From Argyresthia goedartella (Eukaryota > Arthropoda > Insecta > Lepidoptera > Argyresthiidae), in NCBI GenBank assembly GCA_949825045.1, contig OX463818.1, positions 24,258,906-24,322,905 on the forward strand: a stretch of DNA of 64,000 bases, read 5' to 3'. This document shows, one piece after another, positions 45,146-56,789 of this stretch. The stretch's first letter is position 1; the number at the start of each line of letters is the position of its first letter. Both the position numbers and the translations under genes were made by a program. The notes under the pieces are model-generated. The model saw only the letters and a program-made list of their open reading frames with translations, had not been told where the DNA came from and did not search any database.

Positions 45146-46252
45146 AGCATATATACGAGTACCTATGTCACACCTATTTCCCATTCAGGGTGGCAGAAAC
45201 ACACAATTAGCCTTTAGTTAAGGCTTTCCCTAAAATCCCTTTAGTTAAGGCTTTCGTTTCTCTTGCGTGTCACTTGACACTTGCCAATGGTCACTTGACA
45301 ACAACATGAGTCTGTATGTCAAACAACTTCTCTATGTACATAAATAGTAAGCGTTGCGATAAGTGAAATGCAAATGTGTGAATGTGCGACGAACGTGTTA
45401 ATGAGCCTGTATCGAAAGCGAGTAAGGGTGTAACAGGGCTTTTTGTTCGTGACAAGTGTCAAAATGCGAACACGAACAAAGCGTTTACGTGCATGCATTG
45501 TTTCAGTATTTTACAAGTTTTTGAATGATTTGTTGTATTGTTTCCAATATTGAAAATGTCAAAGGCTATTCTAAAATTGCTTTCACACTTCATCTTTATA
45601 CGAAGGAATTTATATTTGTAGAACATGGTCTTTGTTTTGGGTTAAGTTTGCGTGCGTGTTTGCATAGATTCAAGGTCTACTTGTATTAACTATAACCTAA
45701 TCTTTGTCGGTTCGTTAAGAACAGTTAGTTTCTAGACCATGTATATGTATCTACTATTTTCAAAAAGATTTAACTTTCAAAATATATGCATGACCCCACA
45801 AAATACATGATACTGGTCAAAATATCCATGTAGAGTTTTGCTAGCGAATGCTGAACCCAGTGGTTTTTATAACCGCAGTGCTGCCGAAAATGTCATCATA
45901 GCGATTGTTGACGTAGTATGTGTAGTGGCCCCCAGATTGACAATCGAATGTCCTAACAAAACTTCTTGTCATGATTTTTAAACAAATTTAAATATAACAC
46001 GTAGTAAACCGCTAATTTGTGACTCTCACTGCACTGTACAATAAAAAGTGGCTTAAGTTCTCTTAACGCAACTTCCTTACTTCTTAATTACTTCTACTTA
46101 TTTTTTCAAGCAGTCTTAAAGCAGCCTTTACACATTTGGATTTTTCTTATGTGAAATAATTATATTCAAATATATTTTAATTGCTCCACATAGGTACCGA
46201 CGAATACCAATACGGTCACTTTTTACCTTGAAATATTACATTCTGATATTAT
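45146..46252. other. Non-coding stretch, nothing recognised
   Basis: Two short direct repeats, CCCTTTAGTTAAGGCTTTC-like, lie near 45211 and 45237. No coding motif. Confidence 0.3.
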
Positions 46253-46660
46253 TATCTACACACGTATCATAAACCCTCTTTACTGCGTACAAAAACCGCA
46301 CGTTACGATCAGCATAATGTTAAACTACTTGGTAAAAACTCATTTCTTATCTGAAAAATTACACATTATGACCATAATGTGTAATTTTTCTGCATATTAT
46401 GACATTCAAATTTCGAACGCCGACGCCCGCCTGCGTGCGCCCCTAATTTGTCGGTGAAGTTGGTACTGACATTCAAATTTCGAACTCCGACGCCCGCCTG
46501 CGGCATGTTTGTACTACAGAACAAGCTAAACAACAACAGAGCCACAATGCCGGTCAAACATGTGGTTCCTGAACACATCAAAGAGAGCTTATGATATGTG
46601 TGTTTATAAACTAGTGTATGTAACTGTATATATGTAACGGTTTATGATACGTGTGTAGAT
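46253..46660 (+). repeat. Dispersed repeat F, copy 3, with perfect inverted ends
   Basis: The ends 46253-46275 and 46638-46660 are exact 23-bp inverted repeats (TATCTACACACGTATCATAA ...). The coding tail TSKRAYDMCVYKLVYVTVYM ends at a stop at 46634-46636. A 67-bp internal direct repeat (starts 46401 and 46468) and a 38-bp palindrome (46353-46390) are present. Confidence 0.75.
46353..46390. repeat. Near-perfect 38-bp palindrome (18-bp arms)
   Basis: GAAAAATTACACATTATG, two bases, then the exact reverse complement. Other F copies show only a shorter CATTATG/CATAATG core here. Confidence 0.93.
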
Positions 46661-47312
46661 ATACTACTATTATGGCTGTTTCATAGTTGCTATCATAAAG
46701 GTTATGTTTTACTTCTGGCATGATAGCTATCATACCGCTCTAACCATACTTCGACGGTGGATCATATGATTCGGTGGTGGTTTGGTTTCGCTGTATCATA
46801 TGCGAGCGGGTTCAATTGGTTCATTAGATTTCTATTTTCATTCTACGTTCTACAGCTACCTACAGCTTGCTTTTCCAGGTGGTTGGTCCGCTTAAAATGA
46901 TTAATAGTTATTCTTAAAACTGTGTCATTTTGATAACACAAATTATGTTTATTGATAGTTGTCATCTAAAACAGAAATATCTGGATGAGCCACACTTCTT
47001 AACCATGTAAGCTTAAAAAATCAGGCCCATTTCAAACCAATCAAGTTGAAAAAATACATTTAGAGTATGACCTGAAAGTATGATGTGAAAGATAGTGGCG
47101 CCCTTAGTTGTTTCTTAGTTTTCTTGCCACGCTAATACTTCTTGCAACCCAATATATAAATCAGGGTTATATTTGGAACCCCAGCCAAAAGTAAACATAA
47201 TTTACTGGCTGAAAACAAAAAATAGTTAAAAAATAACAACTTTGTCCTTTTTAAATCCGCGTTTTACCACTCCTAAATTTCTAGGCGCGTTCCGTCACCC
47301 TTGCGCTCTCGA
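46661..47312. other. Non-coding stretch, nothing recognised
   Basis: AT-rich with chance frames. Confidence 0.3.
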
Positions 47313-47340
47313 CGCGCCTCGCGAGTAGTCGCGAGGCGCG
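47313..47340. repeat. Perfect CG-rich 12-bp hairpin
   Basis: CGCGCCTCGCGA, loop GTAG, exact reverse complement. Stands out from AT-rich surroundings. Confidence 0.93.
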
Positions 47341-47889
47341 AGCGACCGAGAATAATAATAGATAATAATGGCCGCGCGGCGAACAAACGAGTAAGTGAGC
47401 CTGATTTTAATTTGCTTGGCGAAAAATATAAATAAAACGTTTTTATTCCATAAATTAATTGTACTCTTGCAATACTATGACGTGAAAAAATTTGGCTAGG
47501 CAATAACAACCCTGACTACTTGAATGTGGATTAAAAAAAAAAACTATATATAAGTATAAATTCACAATAATTCAAGATTCATATGTTGAATTTGCCAAAT
47601 GCCAGGGGGGTTACCATAATCTTTTTCCGATTCAAATTAGGTTCAAAACAAGAACAACACCATGGCAACCATTCCCATTCCAATTCGCCATAATGGGCTC
47701 TATTTACCTAATACCAAGACTTGTTTTAAGACCGTCACGGTAATTTTGCGGATCAAATTAGGTTCCTAATCTGAATCGGCGTAAGACGTTGTGGTAACCC
47801 CCCTAGTACCAAAAAATTAAAGTATCAAAACTAAAATTCCAAGAACACATTGTAAGTATTACCAGCATAAGATTATTTAAAGGGGAATT
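47341..47889. other. Non-coding stretch, nothing recognised
   Basis: 47600-47810 contains a loose inverted similarity around GGGGGGTTACCATAATC and GTTGTGGTAACCCCCCTA, so it may be a further fold-back element of about 200 bp. Confidence 0.35.
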
Positions 47890-48289
47890 ATAAAACGATC
47901 GAATAAAAAGCTAATTGAGCGAATGATCACTGAGCGAATGACCATGAACAGCGGAAATACTTGAAACGAGCGAAAAAAAACTGAATTGAGCATTTTCTTT
48001 CTGATAATAATAAAATCCAGAACGAGCTTACATAAAGGGGCATTTCAGAAATTAAAATTCTAGCTGTGCGACCAAATTACTAAGTGAGCGACTAGAAATA
48101 CAGAGAGGGCAACTTCAATAACGGAACACAGAAAGCCAAATTTGGGTAGAATAAGTTATTGTGGCCTAATTTCAATGGCTAGTATTTAATCGCACATCAA
48201 ATATACTGATATGCACAGCAAAAATCCATTAAATTTGCTGCGGCAGCTTAGGTGAAGGGTAAAGGGAGTGAGCGAAGCGAAGTTCAGTC
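47890..48289 (+). repeat. Dispersed repeat E, copy 4
   Basis: GAGCGAATGACCATGAACAG, then AGTATTTAATCGCACATCAA, ATACTGATATGCACAGCAAA and the core GGGAGTGAGCGAAGCGAAG. Same motifs as copies 1 and 2 in different order. Confidence 0.65.
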
Positions 48290-51003
48290 TTCTGAAAAAT
48301 ATCTGAATTCCTTACTGAAGGTTTGCCTGCTTAATAATGCCTTCATCAACACCCACATTTAACCTTTCGAACATTATTTTCATTTGCTGGACTGGGTGCG
48401 AACGAGATCTTTAAGAGCTAAGCTTATTCAGGACTCTTAGCCCACACAGATGCTAGGCTAAAGTTAAAGATGCCGGCCGAGTAGTGACTAAGCATGTCGA
48501 TTATGCCTTCCTATACGATTATTCTGCAAAAGCTCATTCAAACAATACTATTAAATCAAATCGAGACAGTCGAAGTCGGGCTGTTACTGTCTCTCGAGAA
48601 GTGAGATCTACGGTACGACACAGCGGGCAGGGCATCCGGCAATTGGCGCTTTAAAGTATAATGTGATAAGTTTTATGTCTGTAGAAGATTACCGCTATTT
48701 AATATACGTCGGAGTCGAATAACTACTCGAGATTTAAGCATCCTGTTTTGCGCCAGTTCCAAAACAATGGAATCGCTCCGGGTAAATTCTTCCACCAGCA
48801 GTAATTACCCCTCCGTTTTCTATAAAAAAACGGCGCAGTACAAAACAGAGGGGCATTAATTATTTGAATACAAACAAACACGTCGAGTGCGATAGTTAAC
48901 CCGCGGACGGCTATAAAAGCCAAGTTTTTTATAGGCAAATGCTGTAGAGATAATATCGTCCGACCCTGGCCGCGACAGGTTATGAAATAAAATTTTATTG
49001 GTAAAAAAGTGTTTTAACTGTTTCGCCTGGTGTCAACGTTTTTCATCTGCAGCCGGTACAATCGACGACATATCACCCTTTATATGGGTGCCTACGCATT
49101 TAGTCAGAAACGCAAAATGCCAGTTGCATAAGCCTTATGCTGGGAGGGACGCAGGTGACGCAGGTCCACGCAGCGCAGGGCAGAGCAGATTTCGTATTGC
49201 ATGAACGTACTGCTAGCTGCATGAGAGTATGCACTCTGCGCTGCGTCTTGTTGTAGTGCACAGATTTCTGCGCGACGCGTGCGGATCTTCTTTTGTTTGT
49301 AATGTAAGTTGCGTCGCAGCTAAAGGCCAGAATCGCAGAAAGCCAGTCGCACAAAAAGCCAGAAATGCAAAATGCCTCAGTCTTAAGCATGGCAATTTCG
49401 ATGCGTCTCTAGCGCTGGTTGTCCAATAGCAGCACACGGTATCTTTTCCACATTCGTTTGTGTTAGCCCTACTGCTGTCCGATCACGAATAATTACGCAT
49501 CAAATAAATAAGCAAATTGGAATGAGATTATCTTTATGTCATTTTCCATAAGAGTCATGAAGGCCCATTTGTGCAATTATCTAAATAACTTTGACAACTA
49601 TTGTGTATTTATAGGTAATTCGTCGGGGCTCTAAACTCAATTTACCGATAAGCGAGTTATAAACAAATAATTAAAAAACAAGGTTATATATGCTGCCAAT
49701 TGTACTGGGAATGAATTATTATTTTTGCAAATTTCGTTCTTATGCAGATGTGATACTGATAAGTGATAAGGGCGCGGATGGTGATAGATAAGAATGAAAG
49801 TAGTATAAATGAAAATGCGGTAGTAATGGATATGAATGCTTTACAATATTTTTTGCAAAAAGAAGTGTTTTACTAACTAGTGAGAACTGAAAATGAGACT
49901 GGTGAGTTTGAAACAGTGAGACTAACCTGACCAAAAGAGATTATTGGCAGGCTCAAGATACATTTATTAATCACAGGGTCGTGAGTTGAATATTGGTGAT
50001 ATAGTTGAAACGCTGGATAGGGACTCGCCGGGAATTTGTAGACTTCAGCTCCTTGGTAGACTCAATCCAACTGGTCCACTTCTCCAGACGTCAACAAGTG
50101 ATTATGCGGTAGCGCCAGGAGGATATTATTCCTCGGCGTGGAACCCTGGAAAGAGATCAGTGTGAATGATAGGAATACAAAAGCGCTACGGCGCCCAGCT
50201 ATCAGACGACGGCTCCCCACACGGAGACTTCCGACGAGGGCCCTAGGGTGATTAGGATCTAAGAGTGCCGCAGTCCAATAGACACTGTATAGAAAAGGGA
50301 AATACATAGAGAGTATAAAATACACGAAAATAAGAAAGACTAACTACGAACCAATGCTTACCCATGGATTGGGGATAGTAGGGAAGTTTCAAATCAACTA
50401 CTGCACTTTACAGCAACTAAACATTCAGCTCCATTACAGTACTAAAGGGACTAGCCCATCGCCGCAACTAAAGGCGTGACTCAAAAATTATTGATGCAGA
50501 AGATACAACCTCACGTTTCAGAGCTCAACAATGTCTGCCAAAAAAAAACAATCAGCTGCCAGACGAGATTCCAGACCCGAATTTCCGAATTTTTATAGTT
50601 TTAGTTTTTAACTGGCTAATCCGCCAGTAGCCAATATGGTCAAGGAGGTAGTACGTTACAAGTTCAGAAATGCTGAACACATTCACAACAATTACTTTAA
50701 TTAAAAAAGGATTCTATAACATAAACATTTGAGGAGGTTAGGAACAAAAGGTGTCATTTTCACTTTTGGCTTTTTTCGTTTTTTTTTTTTGCTATCCGAC
50801 TCAAAACCCTGAAATCTATCATTATTATGCAATGATCAACTTAAAAAAGCGACTAGTTTCGTAGAAAAATCAACCTCAAAAGCTGCTTCTGGTTCAAAAA
50901 GTGTAATTTTTATTATTATAGTGTAAAAGGTGAATATTTATTTTCTCAATTTACTCAGAAAAAGGAAAAGTTACCTCCTCATTTATAAACAGACACATTC
51001 CTT
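48290..51003. other. Non-coding stretch, nothing recognised
   Basis: 49100-49440 is GC-richer with repeated AGAAA(C/T)GCAAAATGCC phrases. 50040-50330 has open frames but no motif. No defensible gene. Confidence 0.35.
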
Positions 51004-51115
51004 TCTTCTGGTCCCACACTAGGATACCCTGAGTCGTGGGAACCAGAAACGACGACGTCAAACACATAAACATCCAAGACCTGGGGTTTTTTTTTCTTCC
51101 CAGTCGGGTCTCGAA
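51004..51115 (-). mobile_element. SINE family B, copy 4 (5'-truncated)
   Basis: The reverse complement has the B-box end, CAGGTCTTGGATGTTTATGT, CCCACGACTCAGGGTATCCT and AGTGTGGGACCAGAAG. Confidence 0.8.
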
Positions 51116-51185
51116 ACACATATATGATGCGTGTTTATTAAGTTTTCTATTATGCGAAGATGATTCGACACGATGTATCTAAATT

Positions 51186-51608
51186 TAAAAAAACGGTCAA
51201 GTGCGGGTCAGACTCGCGCACGAATGGTTCCGCACCATCGTACAAGACAACTTAATGACAAACACGTAATACAAAAACAAAAAAGTTTATGTCCAAACTA
51301 GGTTTCGGACCTAGGCACCATCGCCTACCATACAGATAGCGGATCCGGAAGCGATTTGTAAATGACGCGAAAATATCGATTATATTTAAATGACAATGAC
51401 GTCTCTTGTATGGGGACTCGATTTCATTTATGAAATCTCGTGAAGTTCATTTGTTGCTGTACCTGCAACAGAAATACACGACTGTGAAAGTTTCAACTCA
51501 TTACCTATTCCGGTTCATCAGATAGAGCCCGGTGACGGACCGACAGACAGACAGACGGACAGCGAGTCTTAGTAATAGGGTCCCGTTTGTCACCCTTCGG
51601 GTACGGGG
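51186..51608 (+). repeat. Dispersed repeat C, copy with both ends
   Basis: Starts GTCAAGTGCGGGTCAGACTC and ends in a GACAGACAGACAGACGGACA tract, CTTAGTAATAGGGTCCCGTT and CCCTTCGGGTACGG. Length about 420 bp, the best view of both ends in this window. No TIR is obvious. Confidence 0.65.
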
Positions 51609-52726
51609 GTATGGATAACTATTGCAGTTATTAATTGGGCGTCAATTAAACCATTAAAATATATTGTCACTGCTTTGGTGGCAGTAGCCCTAATTATTGT
51701 TGAGCCAGTAATTCAATAGGTACTCAGGAAAATGCAGGTAATTGCGTTAGTCTCGAAAATGGTACAGAAAGAGAAGAAATGGAATCTATTTTAAAATGAA
51801 ATCTTTTCATGGGAATGAAACTTTACTTCAAATCGTTCCATATTCGATCTAAAAAATACCGGGACGTAACCAACCAATAATACCAACTGTAACTACAGAG
51901 AGAGTACTTCAGACCCACGTTCTATGGCATCAATACCTACCTTACCTACGTTTGTAAGGGACAAGCCACACGCGCTTTACTATATATGCTAAAAGGCAGT
52001 ATTGTACTTTCGTTTCTTAATGTGCTCTTGCTAGCTTACTTACCCAAAGACTTCACTATGTCGACTCTATAATATCAACTAGCATTAGTTCACAAACTTC
52101 TATTAACTCCAGAGATATATTTGCCCGTCCCGTCCCGTCTTCGGTCTCATTTCTCTATCTTTAGTAATGCTGTAAGCCAATTTGAAGTTTGAAAAATTTA
52201 AACCTACCCACCGAAATCGAAACATCACCATTCCTTGTCTACCTTAGAGTAATCCGTGTAAAAGCAGTACTCAGCGAGACTTCATCAAAGCAAGTATATG
52301 ATAGCTTATAATGGATATGAAATGAATAAAAAACTATCTGCTAGCTTGCTTCTAAATCGCCATTTTGCTGCTAAAAGCCAATTATTCGCGCGATACTTAA
52401 TACCAACTAGAAATAATCTACGAACGCTTACAAGTCACCTATTAGGAAAATCGCTTTTGGGATTACCTTTTTAAAATTGCCTCCAAACTATCTCACAGAA
52501 TGCCACTTGCTTGAAATAGCACCTTCATGTGAAATGAAGTAACATACCATAACACTTATGACTGCATTTTCAAGAAGAGATAATCAAAGACACCGTCATG
52601 TCGATGGTTTTAGATTGGCCTTTAAATACCCAATTATCATCATGATCAACATTGGGAATTACTCATAATTCATTATTCATAATTTGCACACAAATATTTT
52701 ACAAGTTACATTAAAATAAAATGTAT
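51609..52726. other. Non-coding stretch, nothing recognised
   Basis: No motif-bearing frame or shared repeat seen. Confidence 0.3.
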
Positions 52727-52773
52727 GTACAAAGGCGAGCTTATCTCTACAAAGAGATTTCTTCCAGCAAACC
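52727..52773 (-). repeat. LINE 3'-UTR motif, copy 3 of 4
   Basis: GTACAAAGGCGAGCTTATCT, CTACAAAGAGAT, TTCTTCCAGCAAACC. Confidence 0.7.
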
Positions 52774-54260
52774 AAGACATTAGAGGAAATATTATTATAA
52801 ATGGTAGGAAGGCAGTGCACAATAACTAGTATAAATAAAATGCCAAGGAATAAATTAAATACTTATAAAATAAACACAGTAACTACTAAATAAGTACCGA
52901 AATATACTACATACACTTTACATATAAATACATACAATAAGTTTTACGAATTATTATCATCTATTAATCTCTTTGTTACCACACTCCACACAGAAGTTTG
53001 GAGGTACAATTTCATAGCATGTCTATAACTTCCGCAGAGGCGCAGACCGCACGAATTAAAGGTGAATTGGAGAGGCATAAGTCTGATGGTTAACAGAAAC
53101 ATGCTGAAGACCAGGGAGCCTGTCAAATTCCAATTCTGATAACCCATAGACAAGCAAATGACGTCACATTAACTTTTGTTGTCAAAAACCCCATTGCGAG
53201 CAACTAGTATTCCACCATTTCACATCAGCAGCGGGCGCTGTGAGCTCAGATATTTGGTAGGCGGCATATCTGAGAAGCTAGTTGATTCCCAGAACGGGTG
53301 GCGAGCGGCACTGAGGTGCAGTGAAATCGTTTCCGGGAATCGTATGCACAGGGCCTGTTGATATTGAGCCTATTGAAGGAATTAGTAATTAAATAGTTGG
53401 ACTAATCCTAGAGGAGCGATCATGCTAAAAATACTCTGGATCAGATAGTCATTCGAGAATTGTGACCGCAGTTCAGGCGTAATCTGGTGATTTACGGTTT
53501 ATAATACGATTGTATAGACTATGACATAGACAAACGTACCTAAGTAGCGATATGAAGAGATGTGAGTGCATTGTGTACGGTGTATTTCGTGCGAGATAGC
53601 AAATATAATGTGCATTTGAGTATCTCGACTGTATCGTGACTGTGCGTACAAAATACTTAGTTAGAAATAGGCCAATAACACACACATCGATGCTTCGTCT
53701 GAGGCGCATAAACTTTTCACTTTCAATTTTATAGTAACACATTCACGCGCAATACAAATCATAACATTTTCAGTATTAATCACAGCGAGTAACAAATGGC
53801 CTGGGCGATACACCAATGTTTGATTTGCTGTCTGCGCATAGCAGAATAGGCTCTATGTCGCGGGGTATAAGAGCTAGAGGTTCATGGAGAAGGATAGATT
53901 TATACCTTGGTAGGTGGACTGTATAGCTACGCACAAACGGGGCGAGAACGAGCTTTATGTGGTCGCGATCTACACATGGCTTCATTATAGCTGAAAAATA
54001 ATTATTTAAAATTCATAAGAATCTTGCAGTTTGTGCCAACTCTTTGAAATTTGGTCTTTAAGTATTTAGGAAACTTTTTACAAACAACTTTTTATGACAC
54101 AGAGATCATGTCTATTATGACATTATCTAGCATCTCGGTTAGAAGTTGGCCGAATCGGGGCTCCAAAAGCTAGCAAAATGTACTCAGGGCGATACCAAAA
54201 ATATATATAAAAGTAATACGAATGTAAACGAAAGCGACAGTAATCAATGCGCTGGGCAAT
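52774..54260. other. Non-coding stretch, nothing recognised
   Basis: Chance frames only. Confidence 0.3.
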
Positions 54261-54298
54261 ACGTTATTTTACTATGAGTCATCAAAGTAAAATAACGT
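54261..54298. repeat. Perfect 13-bp inverted repeat
   Basis: ACGTTATTTTACT (54261-54273) and its exact reverse complement (54286-54298); the 12-base loop contains TGAGTCA. Confidence 0.9.
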
Positions 54299-55619
54299 AG
54301 TGCCAAACCACTTTTTTAAGTAATAAACTACGCTATTTTGTCAAAAAAAAAAACAAGGAGTTTACGGATACATAATATCGACATTTTGAATGCAATTCCG
54401 CAATGAAATTAGTTAGAATTTCAGATTTACAGGAAAAAGTAAAACAATTTGGAGGTCTTTTCGTAATTTAATTCTATCAAGAAAATTTCATTGCGTTTTC
54501 CTTCAGTGAGAGTGTTAATAAATACTCAATAAACGTTAACGCAAACATCAAGTCAGTAGATGATTAGAGTGGAGTCAATGGATTTGAAAAAAAAAACATT
54601 ATTTTGGTGTAGTTGAGTGGGCAAACTAAGCTATTAAGTACATTTTTTATCACGTATTGAGGTTCACGAATAGCTTGAGAAATAATGAAAGAATTTGGTT
54701 TTCTGATAACTGTCCGAGTAGAAGAAACAAACTTACCGTTACCCCTATTTCCATAGGTGGCGACAGAGACACATTGGTCCGACGTATCGCCGTTGCAAGA
54801 GAGTATTACTTGTGACGGTCGATCGTTCTATATTGACTATTAAATAAACTATAAATATTTTGTATAACTCACATTTACTGATATTTACATATTGGAGATA
54901 GCCTCGGTAAAGTAAAGTAAGGATTAGGAGTACTTGAATGCTTCTAATTTGAACGAGAAAAAAGGCAAAATAAATTCAGGTTTCAGATACGCAATGCGTG
55001 AGAAATGCGAATCGCCCTCGCGCGTTCCGACGCGCAGATAGACAAATGCTCGCACATTTGTTGTCCCTTACCCCGGGATAAATATGCCCTGGATTGGATA
55101 CACAGTACATTATACGCCAGCCTGAACAGACGGTAGCCAACGGAACTAACAGTAACCTAAGGAAACGCCATTATATGGTCGGAATGCACGTAGACAGCAA
55201 CGCCATCCTAAAATTGACACGGGTGACTGTCACGCTGTCATCTATCCTCGTTACCGAGTGTGGTTCTAACTGGATTGGCCAAGTTGGGAAACTTCTAGAA
55301 TGAGGTCACATTTCGCGGGAAAACAATGGGAATTGGAGAAATGTCTGGATTACCCAGCCATGTAATATATCCCTATAAAGTGGTTGCGTGACTTTCTAAC
55401 CTTATATCACTTAGGCTGGCTGTATTTAAACATCGCTCACAAAAGCTCATCACAATTATTTTTGAAGGTAATCCCCGGGAGTGATGAAGTTATTTTAATA
55501 AGGATCCGGTAAAATTGAGTAAAAAATTACATTAAAAAAAACTAAATTTTCACCATAATTCTACACTCGGTTGTATCATAAAGCTGTGACCCAACAAACG
55601 GTTTGTTATATTAAATAAA
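54299..55619. other. Non-coding stretch, nothing recognised
   Basis: No coding motif or shared repeat seen. Confidence 0.3.
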
Positions 55620-55648
55620 AAAGTTAGGTTTGTTACAAACCTAACTTT
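55620..55648. repeat. Perfect 13-bp hairpin with TTA loop
   Basis: AAAGTTAGGTTTG, TTA, CAAACCTAACTTT. Confidence 0.93.
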
Positions 55649-56065
55649 AGTATTCTGACAGAAAGTGACCAATACGGTTCTGTGAAACTACATAGTGTCG
55701 CTTAATACGGTATTTGATTACTAGTCAAAATAATACTTTTTAGGAACTGTCAAATCGGGAATTTTGTCGAGTTATATGAAATACTAGCATGTGACGTCAT
55801 AGTAAAATGGTGTCTTTTTAACACACCATTGAGTTTAGAAAATACAACTGCTGGAAATATACAATTCTGATATTGTCAAACGTTTTTGTTGAAATAGACT
55901 TATTGTGACTACCTTGTCAAATACCGTACATTTATTTTATTCGGGAGTCAAAACTTATATTGGTAAACAATAATAGTGGTTGCCTTTAAAAAACACTACA
56001 AACACGGCGTCACACCTTTTCCCATACGGGGTTGCAGCGGGCCAGCGGAACAGTAGCGCCAACGT
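55649..56065. other. Non-coding stretch, nothing recognised
   Basis: Short hairpin AATGGTGT/ACACCATT near 55808-55832; otherwise nothing. Confidence 0.3.
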
Positions 56066-56318
56066 AATAATAATAATAATAATACCTTGGACACTATTTA
56101 CACACATTGATCTAGCCCCAAACTAGGATTTCCTGTATCTTGGGTACTAGACAACGATACACATACTTATATAGATAAATATTATACTTAGATAGATAAA
56201 CAACCATGGCTAGGGTAGAAACATCCGTTTCCATCAAACAAATATTTGCCCCCACCGGGACTCGAACCCGGGACCATTAGCTTCGTAGGCAGGGTCACTG
56301 CCGACTCGGCCAGTTATT
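56066..56318 (-). mobile_element. tRNA-derived SINE, family A, copy 2
   Basis: Reverse complement of the 2335 copy along its length: TGGCCGAGTCGGCAGTG head, GGTTCGAGTCC B box, GGAAATCCTAGTTTGGGGC body and a TAA repeat at 56065-56083. Confidence 0.88.
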
Positions 56319-56789
56319 GAATACTCCATTTTACGAGACAGGGGGCTGACTGATTGGTATATGAAGTTATTATAACAATATAAGAGTCGTAATTTATATG
56401 GTTTTCAGAGGCTTCCGCCGATGCTTTTAGTTAATTTCAGACTCGTGGACGTTACCCGAAGTAGTAAAACCAAACTATAAAATTGATTATGAGCCATAAA
56501 ATCATAGAAATGCCTGCTCCGACCACCCATAAAGCAATTTCTAGATTACCCTTAATACAAGCTAAGGGAACGGTAAATAATATTAGGGAATGTACCGCTC
56601 ACATCAGTTACTTACTGGTTATATTGTATTGGTAAACTAGTTTGAGAGATATAAGTATATCATTGACCTGAAGTTGGGGTAAAACCTGCCCCTGCCACAC
56701 CGTTTTGGAAAAGCCGTTTCAACCTTACTCCAGTACCCTTAGCGCCCTTTCAGTATCGTGCCTCAACATTTCTGTTCGCGCGACAAGCC
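56319..56789. other. Non-coding stretch, nothing recognised
   Basis: No motif or shared repeat identified. Confidence 0.3.

Noticed and set aside
47273..47509. 78-codon minus-strand frame through the CG hairpin
   Set aside because: The frame is open largely because of the CG-rich palindrome; no motif.
49100..49440. Possible gene from overlapping frames on both strands
   Set aside because: The frames come from a GC-richer, semi-repetitive segment and none shows a domain.
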